A DNA stretch of 10,538 nucleotides from JAYREN01 sp041908845 (lineage in GTDB: Bacteria; Acidobacteriota; Holophagae; Holophagales; Holophagaceae), in the NCBI GenBank assembly GCA_041908845.1, contig JAYREN010000116.1, positions 1-10,538 of the forward strand. The letters run 5' to 3'. The notes under the pieces were generated by a model that saw only the letters and a list, made by a program, of their open reading frames with translations, ran no database searches and was not told the DNA's origin. A program made the translations under genes and the position numbers. This document shows, piece by piece, positions 1 to 6,347 of the stretch; the first letter of the stretch is position 1; the number at the start of each line of letters is the position of its first letter.

Positions 1-503
1 TTCTCCTTAAGCAGCACGCCATCCCCCAGGGTGAGGCGGTGATTACAGCCACCTCCGCAGCGCACGGCGTACTTCTCGAGCAGCTTAAGGCCGGGAGTGG
101 TCTTGCGCGTATCGAGCACTCGGGCGCCGGTGCCTTCGATGGCGTCCACGAAGCACCGAGTGAGGGTGGCGGTGCCCGAGAGGCGCTGCAGGAGGTTCAG
201 CATCACCCGCTCCGCCATGAGGATGGCCCGGCTAGAACCGCTCACTCGCAACACTTCCAGGCCCCTGGACACCCGGTCCCCATCGCGCACCAGGGCCTTG
301 ACCTCCAGAGAGGAATCCACCGCATGGAAGACATCTTCCGCCACCCTGAGACCCGCCAGCACGAGATCCGCCTTGGCGAAGACCTTGGCGGTCATGGGAC
401 GATCCGGCACCGAGGCCGTGGTCCAGTCCTGGGTGCCCCAGTCCTCTCGCAGGAAGTCCTGGACCTGCTCCAGGTAGGAAAGGGGATGGGGGGGATTGAA
501 CAT
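1..503 (-). CDS. nadC: Quinolinate phosphoribosyltransferase (nicotinate-nucleotide pyrophosphorylase), 5' part, truncated by window edge
   Basis: NadC converts quinolinate and PRPP to nicotinate mononucleotide, CO2 and pyrophosphate, the step by which de novo synthesis enters the common NAD pathway; it is cytosolic. About 167 N-terminal residues of an expected ~280 are present; the C-terminal part of the barrel lies outside the window. Visible family signatures are ERVMLNLLQRLSG (residues 98-110), the PRPP/quinolinate-binding DTRKT (131-135, Arg133 and Lys134), GGGCNHR (150-156, His155 and Arg156) and LLKEN with Lys166. The N-terminal open-face sandwich region (about 1-105) is intact. The ATG at 503 is preceded by AGGTGA six bases upstream, a good ribosome-binding site, and the next genuine NadC features fit this start. 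It is divergent from the sensor kinase. No frameshift is seen. Identification is secure; only the missing 3' part limits it. Confidence 0.95.
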   Translation of the reverse strand, partial: MFNPPHPLSYLEQVQDFLREDWGTQDWTTASVPDRPMTAKVFAKADLVLAGLRVAEDVFHAVDSSLEVKALVRDGDRVSRGLEVLRVSGSSRAILMAERVMLNLLQRLSGTATLTRCFVDAIEGTGARVLDTRKTTPGLKLLEKYAVRCGGGCNHRLTLGDGVLLKE

Positions 504-622
504 GGTGTCACCTAGGAATACTGGACTCTGATTCTCACATTCTTTGGAGATCCGACCAGCGCATGGTGCCGATACCTTCGGAACTACTTATCATCGAACC
601 CCTCCGGGCCGAAAGGATGAGG
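504..622. other. Divergent intergenic region between nadC and the sensor kinase
   Basis: This spacer must hold both promoters. Its central part (about 504-550) is visibly less GC-rich than the flanking genes, as expected of a promoter region. It contains the palindrome CCTAGG (511-516) and an AATACT (517-522) that resembles a plus-strand -10 box. The only -35-like match, TTGAAC at 496-501, leaves a 15-base spacer, which is short. I found no convincing -35/-10 pair on either strand. An in-frame ATG at 563 would extend the kinase into this region (see kinase entry). Confidence 0.4.
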
Positions 623-3484
623 ATGGGATTCCACCTCGGAAGCATGCTGGTTCAGCGGAGCCTAAACAGGCTGTGGGCTTGTCTTCTGATGGCCGGGTTC
701 TGTGGGACCTGCCTCCTCGCCCTCCCCGCCTCGGCCCTCGGTACGCGCCTGCCCCCAGTACTGGTCGGGATCAACCGGGACTATCCCCCCTACGAATTCC
801 TGGACGCTAAGGGGCAGCCCACGGGTTATGACGTGGACTTGATCCAGGCCGTCGCCCGCACCATGGATCTCGAGATCCGGATCCAGCCGGCCCCCTGGGA
901 CCGGATCCGGCAGGCCCTGGAGGCGGGGCGGATCGATGTGGCCGCAGGCATGCTCCGGTCCCCGGACCGGGAACGGTTTGCGGATTTTTCGAGACCCCAC
1001 ATGGTGGTCCACTATTCGATCTTCCTGCGACGGGACTCACCTCCAGCGAAAAACCTCGAGGATCTGCGCGGACGAAGGGTGCTGGTGGAGCAGGGCAGCC
1101 AAATGCACGAGTACCTGGTTTCCCTGGGCTTCGGAAACAGCATTGTGCCGGTAGCCTCGGAACCAGAAACCTTGAGAGCTCTCGCCTCGGGTCAGCAGGA
1201 TGCCGCCCTCGCACCCCATCTGCAGGGCACGCTGCAGATCCGGAATGCGGGCCTGTCCAATCTCCGCGCCGTGGGTGGCCCGGTCCTGAGCCGGGAGCTC
1301 TGTTTTGCCGTTCCCAAAGGCCAGGAAGAACTGAGGAACAAGCTCGACACGGGCCTGGCCATCCTGCATCAGACAGGGGAATACGACCAGATCTACCAAC
1401 GCTGGTTCGGCGGCCTCGACCCCAAGCCCCTGACTCCCTGGCAGATCCTGCGAACCAGCCTATGGATCATCGTTCCCCTGCTGCTGGTCACTCTGGTAGT
1501 CCTGTTCTGGAATGGCCTACTCCGCCGCAGGGTCCACCGTGCCACCCTGAGACTGCGCGAGGCAAATCGGACGCTGTCCGATCGCGAGAGCCTGCTTAAA
1601 GCAGTGATCGACAGCATCCCGCTCATGCTCTTCGTCAAGGATCCCCGCCAGGATTTCCGGTTCACGGTCTGGAACACCAAGACGGAAGAACTGCTTGGGA
1701 TTCCCCGGGAGCAGGTCCTGGGGAAGACCGACTACGATCTCCTGCCCGCCGAGGACGTGGAAGCTTACCTTCGAGCCGATCAGGCAGTCCTGGATAGCGG
1801 GCAATTGCTGGACATCCCCGAGGAGACCGTTCACAGTCCCGCCAAGGGACCCGTGTATCTGCACACCATCAAGGTGCCCGTGCCCGATGAGACGGGCCGC
1901 CCGCGCTTCCTGTTGGGCATTTCCGAGGATCTCACCCCGATCAAACACATCGAGGGAGAACTGCGCCGCAGCCAAGCCAGCCTTGCGGAAGCCCAACGCA
2001 TCGCCCAACTGGGCAGCTGGGAAATGGATCTCGTTTCTGGAGATGCTTACTGGTCCGACGAGATGTTCCGCATCCTTGGCCACGCTCCGGGGGCTTGCGA
2101 GCCATCAGTGGATTGCTTTTTGAGCCACAGCCATCCGGGTGACCTCGAAGGGTTGCGCGACCTCCTGCGGCCGACACCCTCCCGACGCCCCTCCCGCACC
2201 CTCGACCATCGCGTACTGCTTCCGGATGGCACGGAGCGGCATCTCATCTCCCATGTGGAAGCGCACCTGGGGCCAGACGGCGGACTGCTGAAGCTCATGG
2301 GCACCTCACAGGACATCACCGAACGAAGAACCACAGAAGAGGCCCTTCGCCAAACCCAGCGATTGGAGAGCCTGGGCGTGCTCGCCGGGGGCATCGCCCA
2401 TGACTTCAACAACCTGCTGACCGCCATCATGGGAAACCTGAATCTCGCCCAGAACCTGGCCGGCGAGGACCATGGAGCCACGCCCTACCTGAAGAAGATC
2501 GAGACCACCGTCCTGCGCGCCTCCAACCTCTCCCGGCAAATGCTGGCCTACAGCGGCCGGGGCACCTTTGTCATCAAGGCGCTGGACCTGAATCGGCTCA
2601 TCCGTGAGATGACCCACCTGCTCGAAGTCTCCATCTCCAAGAAGGTGCTCTTCGAGTACGCCCTCGATCCCTTCATCCCCATGATCGATGCGGACGAAGG
2701 CCAGATCCAGCAGGTGGTGATGAACCTGGTGACCAATGCCTCCGAGGCCATCGGAGACCGGGAGGGGCTGATCATCCTCGGGACAAGCATGCAGGAGCTG
2801 GGGGAGGAGACGCTCTTGGGCTACCTGCCCGGTCAGGACCTGCAGCCCGGCACCTATGTGACCTTCCAGGTGAAAGATTCGGGTTGTGGCATGAGCCAGG
2901 AGGTGATCGACCACATCTTCGAACCCTTCTTCACCACCAAGTTTTCAGGCCGCGGGCTGGGCCTCTCCGCCCTCCTGGGCATCGTCAAGGCTCACAGGGG
3001 TGGCATCCGGATCGACAGTGAGCCTGGAGCAGGCTCAACCTTCCGCATCTACTTCCCTGCCAGCGCAGAGCGGCCCGCCGCCCCCAAGGAGGTACCTGAA
3101 CTCCGCAAGAATCTTTCCCGAGGCGCTCTCCTGATCGCCGAAGACGAACCCATGGTCCGGCTTTCCACGGTGGAGATGTTGAAAAACCTGGGCTACCAGG
3201 TATTCGAGGCCCCCGATGGGCTGGAGGCCGTGGAGCAGTTCCGCCTGCATGGTTCAGAAATCTCGGCGGTGATCCTGGATCTGACCATGCCCCGCATGGG
3301 CGGGCGGGAAGCCCTCCAGGAGATCCTGAAGCTCCAACCCAGCGCCAAGGTGATCATCTGCAGCGGCTTCCATGAACAGGAGGCCATGCAGGGCACCGAG
3401 GCCCGCGCCATTGCAGGGTTCCTGGCCAAGCCCTACCGGATGAAGGAGCTCCAGGCCATTCTCGAGAAGGTTCTCGAGGCCTGA
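623..3484 (+). CDS. Hybrid sensor histidine kinase: periplasmic SBP_bac_3 (VFT) domain, TM, two PAS-like domains, HisKA, HATPase, receiver
   Basis: This is a BvgS/EvgS-like inner-membrane sensor of about 953 residues. Order of parts: signal peptide (about 8-39); family-3 solute-binding domain (about 45-267); one transmembrane helix (about 280-296); PAS-like domains (about 322-440 and 455-568, the second ending in a PAC-type GTSQDITERR); HisKA with GGIAHDFNNLL and phosphoacceptor His593; HATPase with N-box Asn705, G1 DSGCGM (752-757), F-box FEPFFTTK (766-773) and G2 GRGLGL (from 776); C-terminal receiver (about 835-953) with acidic Glu840/Asp841, phospho-acceptor Asp886, Ser914 and Lys936. All catalytic residues are present. 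No Hpt domain follows, unlike BvgS, so phosphate must leave through another protein, and no output regulator is encoded nearby. In the binding domain Arg116 matches the amino-acid carboxylate-binding Arg of HisJ-type proteins, but the usual second Asp appears as Pro198. The start at 623 has AAAGG six bases upstream; 563 (adds 20 residues) and 644 (gives the shortest signal peptide) are alternatives. The ligand is unknown. Confidence 0.94.
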   Translation: MGFHLGSMLVQRSLNRLWACLLMAGFCGTCLLALPASALGTRLPPVLVGINRDYPPYEFLDAKGQPTGYDVDLIQAVARTMDLEIRIQPAPWDRIRQALEAGRIDVAAGMLRSPDRERFADFSRPHMVVHYSIFLRRDSPPAKNLEDLRGRRVLVEQGSQMHEYLVSLGFGNSIVPVASEPETLRALASGQQDAALAPHLQGTLQIRNAGLSNLRAVGGPVLSRELCFAVPKGQEELRNKLDTGLAILHQTGEYDQIYQRWFGGLDPKPLTPWQILRTSLWIIVPLLLVTLVVLFWNGLLRRRVHRATLRLREANRTLSDRESLLKAVIDSIPLMLFVKDPRQDFRFTVWNTKTEELLGIPREQVLGKTDYDLLPAEDVEAYLRADQAVLDSGQLLDIPEETVHSPAKGPVYLHTIKVPVPDETGRPRFLLGISEDLTPIKHIEGELRRSQASLAEAQRIAQLGSWEMDLVSGDAYWSDEMFRILGHAPGACEPSVDCFLSHSHPGDLEGLRDLLRPTPSRRPSRTLDHRVLLPDGTERHLISHVEAHLGPDGGLLKLMGTSQDITERRTTEEALRQTQRLESLGVLAGGIAHDFNNLLTAIMGNLNLAQNLAGEDHGATPYLKKIETTVLRASNLSRQMLAYSGRGTFVIKALDLNRLIREMTHLLEVSISKKVLFEYALDPFIPMIDADEGQIQQVVMNLVTNASEAIGDREGLIILGTSMQELGEETLLGYLPGQDLQPGTYVTFQVKDSGCGMSQEVIDHIFEPFFTTKFSGRGLGLSALLGIVKAHRGGIRIDSEPGAGSTFRIYFPASAERPAAPKEVPELRKNLSRGALLIAEDEPMVRLSTVEMLKNLGYQVFEAPDGLEAVEQFRLHGSEISAVILDLTMPRMGGREALQEILKLQPSAKVIICSGFHEQEAMQGTEARAIAGFLAKPYRMKELQAILEKVLEA

Positions 3485-3541
3485 CCCAGGTTGTGGTGGC
3501 TCCGGAAGAAGGATGGGCTACCATTCCTCGGGAACCTTTTC
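3464..3541 (+). other. Long inverted repeat with nested hairpins: candidate structured RNA or terminator at the kinase/hutD junction
   Basis: Read by eye, 3464-3479 pairs with 3526-3541 in a continuous 16-bp stem, 14 Watson-Crick pairs and two G-U pairs. Inside it, 3480-3490 can form a 4-bp hairpin with a 3-base loop (CCTG/CAGG, covering the kinase stop codon), and 3493-3502 can pair with 3515-3524 (10 bp, three G-U) around a 12-base loop containing GGAAGAAGG. Together this is a compact three-way junction. The distal arm ends in TTTT (3537-3540), so a shortened stem could act as a weak intrinsic terminator. A competing local hairpin exists: 3461-3468 and 3471-3478 are a perfect 8-bp inverted repeat around GG. 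No folding energy was calculated, so this remains a candidate. Confidence 0.4.
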
Positions 3542-3590
3542 TGCCTCGACTGTATATGGGGGCGCCAGGATCTCAGCCCGGAGCCTCCGA

Positions 3591-4172
3591 ATGCGTGCAC
3601 GCCTTTTGAAACCCTCTGATTACCGAGCCATGCCCTGGAAGAACGGGGGCGGCATCACCACGGAACTGCTCATCGAACCGGAGGGAGCCACCCTGGAGAG
3701 CGGCTTCCAGTGGCGGGTGAGCATGGCGGATGTCCGCACGGATGGCCCCTTTTCCGCCTTTCCCGACTGCGAACGCACCCTCATGCTCATGAAAGGCAAG
3801 GGCCTCGAACTCGATTTCAACGGCAACGGCTGCAAGTGCCTGGAAACCCCCTACGAGCCCGTGAGGTTCCCGGGCGAATGGCATGCCTCCGGGCACCTCC
3901 TGGAGGGCCCCTGCCGGGATTTCAATGTCATCACCCACAAAGATTTCACCCACAAGGTCTGCATCCTTCGCCCCGATCCCCGGGCCGTGCTGCCTGCCTC
4001 CCCCACGCTGCTGATCTTCTGCGCCCAAGGCAAGGCGAGGGTGACTCCCTCAGGCAATCTGCTAGGTCATCACGATCTGCTGCGCCTGGATGATGCAGGC
4101 GTCGTGGAAATCACATCCGAGGCGGCGGACACCCTGGTGGTGGCCATCGCCATCGCGCCTTCGGAGGCGTGA
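3591..4172 (+). CDS. HutD/Ves family protein (bicupin-like)
   Basis: The 193-residue product belongs to the HutD/Ves family of small cytosolic double-cupin proteins. In pseudomonads hutD sits in histidine-utilisation operons and is thought to restrain the pathway; E. coli Ves is a stress-associated relative; no enzymatic activity is firmly established. Supporting motifs are PWKNGGGITTE (residues 15-25), WRVSMADV (41-48), GPFSAFP (52-58) with ERTLMLMKGKG after it, and the second-cupin stretch GPCRDFNVITHK (106-117). The length is typical. The ATG at 3591 places the family motif at the normal distance from the N terminus and has GGAG seven bases upstream. An in-frame ATG at 3513 has a purine-rich GGAAGAAGG before it but would add 26 residues unlike the family, so I reject it. 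No hut enzyme is present nearby, so its role here is open. It ends three bases from the convergent propeller gene, with no terminator between them. Confidence 0.9.
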   Translation: MRARLLKPSDYRAMPWKNGGGITTELLIEPEGATLESGFQWRVSMADVRTDGPFSAFPDCERTLMLMKGKGLELDFNGNGCKCLETPYEPVRFPGEWHASGHLLEGPCRDFNVITHKDFTHKVCILRPDPRAVLPASPTLLIFCAQGKARVTPSGNLLGHHDLLRLDDAGVVEITSEAADTLVVAIAIAPSEA

Positions 4173-4175
4173 GCT

Positions 4176-6302
4176 TCAGCGTTTCTTGCCCAGGTCTCCG
4201 ATCAGGATGGAAGCGCTCTGCTCGTTGCTGCACTGATCCACGGCCTTCACGGTGACCCGATCACCCCGCATCCGGTCCTTGGGGATGAGCACATCGAAGC
4301 GCTCTTCCTTCATGTCGAAAACCCGATCCTCCGGCGCGATGGGCAACCACTGATCGCCGTCTACGCTTACCGCGGCCTCTTTCGCGATGGAGGTCTCGTC
4401 CCGGGCAAGGAAACGCACTCGAATGTGGTCACCCTCGGGAAGGGCCGTCAACTCTGAGATCACGGGAGGCGTGTGATCCACCAGGAAGGGCGCTGTCCTC
4501 CAGGCTGAACTCTGGGCGAGGTTGAAGGGCTGGCTGGGCAGGTCTGTGGCGGTGACTTCCAGGCGGTATTTCCCGTCCGGGATCGGCAGCGTGTCGAAGG
4601 TGAAGAAGCGCTCCTTCCAGGCCTTCTCCAGTTCGATGGGAGAGCCCTTCTCCGGGAGGAGCCGCAGGCTGAACTGGAGCTGGTCGCCGTTGGGGTCGTT
4701 CACCTTGAAGACGAAGGCCTGGGCGGCCCGGCGGAAACTGCGCTTCTCACTGCCCATGTAGCCCAGGGCCGGAATCAGTTTCTGCGTGTCCACGGGAACC
4801 CGCTCGATCCCAATGTCGTCCGGTGGCGCCGTGCGGGTGATGACCAGACCTGGAGGCATCGTTTCGATGTTCTCCCACAGGGGCGCGAGATTGCGGTTGG
4901 CCCAGTGCAGACGCACACCTTCCACCACCGGCGTGGCCCCCCCTCGGGCGCTGGTGAGCTTCAAACGGAACTGCGCGAAGCGGGCGGGCTTCAGGTTGGG
5001 GCGCTCACCGCTGCGCAAGGGTGGCGTCCAGGGTGTCCAGGTGCCATCGGGGGTCTCGGTGGATCCCACGCGGTACTGGAGCTCCACGCCGGTGCCGCTG
5101 GGGGCCTCCACATCCAGATAGGCGCGCCCCCAGTCGGCGATGGGCGCACCCTTCAGAACACGACTTTCCAGGGTTCCCTCGGTGGCCTGGCTCTCGGAGA
5201 GCAGGTGGATTTCCGCCGGATTCGAGCCCACCACCATCAGGTCGGAACCGGCCTTGAGAAGGGCGCTGGCCTGGGCGGTGCCCAGATCCTGGAGGACACC
5301 GAAGGGCTCGAGCTCACGGCCCCGGTCCGCCAGAGGGATGCCGAAAATGCGGGAACGGTTGCCCGTGGCCACTAGGAGCTGCCCGCTCCAGGTGGAAAGT
5401 GCGAAGACCTGGGCCTGATTGCTCTGCCAGAGTGTCTCGGGCACCCGCTCCTTGTCCATGCGGATCACCGCGCCCTTGGTGGAACTGCCGGGCTCCGCGA
5501 GATAGCCTTCGCGCCGCTCGAGGCTGCCGGAAGCGAAGCGGCTGGTCAGCCCGTTGCTGAGTCCGATGTAGAGCTGTCCCTCGTGCGCGACCAGGCTGCG
5601 GACCTCCTCGAAGCCCGTGGCCAACAGAGTCTCCAGGCGGTCCCCTGTCTGCACGCCGGAGTAGCGGAGCACGAGGCCGCGGCCGTGGGAGCCGAGGTAC
5701 CAACCGCCCTGGCCATCGGGAACCAGGCAGGTGAATGCGGTTTCTTCGGGCACTTCGGCCAGTCGGCGGCTGAAGTTTTCCCGGGCCAGCAGCAGCACCG
5801 CCCCCTTTTCGCCGCCCCCCGCCACCAGGATCTCGCTGCCCAGCAACCCCAGCCCCCACACCAGCTTGGCATCGATATCGGCAAAGGGTTTCACATCGCC
5901 CGCAGGAGTGACCCGGAAAAGCTTGCCCTCGCCCGAAGGCGCCACGATCAGGTCCTGACCGAGCTTCACCATGGCGAAGACGATGCCCCCCTTCACCTGG
6001 CCCAGGGGCTTCATGGAGCCTCCGGAATAATGGAAGAGTTTGCCCTCGTTGCCCGCGCTCAAGTAGGCGCCCCCGGTGCCATCGGGAATCGCCGCCCACA
6101 CCACGCCCTCGGGCAACTGGGCCACCCGCCGCAGCGCCGGGGCCAGCTTTAGTCGGCCATCGGCCCCAATGCGAACACCGCGCGCGTCGGCTCCCAGCCA
6201 GTCGTTGAAGGAGGCGAAACTCGCCACGGGGGGTTCCGCGGATACCGCGAAGCCGGTCAGCACGGGAATCATCAGCGGAAGCATCGCCTTCACTCGCATC
6301 AT
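4176..6302 (-). CDS. Exported beta-propeller protein with C-terminal beta-sandwich domains, function unknown
   Basis: The 708-residue product has a clear signal peptide (hydrophobic core about 8-20, likely cleavage after VSA at 22), so it should be exported. Residues about 55-378 contain repeated blade-like units that alternate short hydrophobic strands with glycine-rich turns: GGAYLSAGNEGKLFHYS (78-94), LIVAPSGEGKLFRVTP (118-133), ILVAGGGEKGAVLLLA (158-173), GGWYLGSHGRGLVLRYS (199-215), LYIGLSNG (244-251), LLVATGNRSRIFGI (309-322) and LMVVGSNPAEIHLLS (355-369). This suggests a six- or seven-bladed propeller. A carbohydrate-binding or discoidin-like sandwich with WTPWTPP and FAQFRLKLT follows (about 386-470), then fibronectin/cadherin-like beta-sandwich sequence with VNDPNGDQLQFSL and LVDHTPPVI (about 525-705). 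No catalytic motif is recognised. The ATG at 6302 follows AAGGAG at good spacing; the next codon is also ATG. It lies 45 nt downstream of the S55 gene and is probably co-transcribed. A ligand-binding or scaffold role is inference. Confidence 0.88.
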   Translation of the reverse strand: MMRVKAMLPLMIPVLTGFAVSAEPPVASFASFNDWLGADARGVRIGADGRLKLAPALRRVAQLPEGVVWAAIPDGTGGAYLSAGNEGKLFHYSGGSMKPLGQVKGGIVFAMVKLGQDLIVAPSGEGKLFRVTPAGDVKPFADIDAKLVWGLGLLGSEILVAGGGEKGAVLLLARENFSRRLAEVPEETAFTCLVPDGQGGWYLGSHGRGLVLRYSGVQTGDRLETLLATGFEEVRSLVAHEGQLYIGLSNGLTSRFASGSLERREGYLAEPGSSTKGAVIRMDKERVPETLWQSNQAQVFALSTWSGQLLVATGNRSRIFGIPLADRGRELEPFGVLQDLGTAQASALLKAGSDLMVVGSNPAEIHLLSESQATEGTLESRVLKGAPIADWGRAYLDVEAPSGTGVELQYRVGSTETPDGTWTPWTPPLRSGERPNLKPARFAQFRLKLTSARGGATPVVEGVRLHWANRNLAPLWENIETMPPGLVITRTAPPDDIGIERVPVDTQKLIPALGYMGSEKRSFRRAAQAFVFKVNDPNGDQLQFSLRLLPEKGSPIELEKAWKERFFTFDTLPIPDGKYRLEVTATDLPSQPFNLAQSSAWRTAPFLVDHTPPVISELTALPEGDHIRVRFLARDETSIAKEAAVSVDGDQWLPIAPEDRVFDMKEERFDVLIPKDRMRGDRVTVKAVDQCSNEQSASILIGDLGKKR

Positions 6303-6347
6303 CTCTCTCCTTGTCCTTTCGACCCGGCTGGCCTCAAACCCGTATCC

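Noticed and set aside
3461..3478. Perfect 8-bp inverted repeat as a stand-alone terminator for the kinase
   Set aside because: It lies inside the coding sequence before the stop and is not followed by a T run. It is more interesting as a competitor of the longer stem.
3552..3558. TATAT stretch upstream of hutD as a -10 box
   Set aside because: It stands out in GC-rich DNA and is well placed, but no -35 or extended -10 supports it.
3513..3590. Earlier hutD start at 3513
   Set aside because: It has a purine-rich upstream sequence but adds 26 residues unlike HutD proteins; the ATG at 3591 has GGAG and the correct N terminus.
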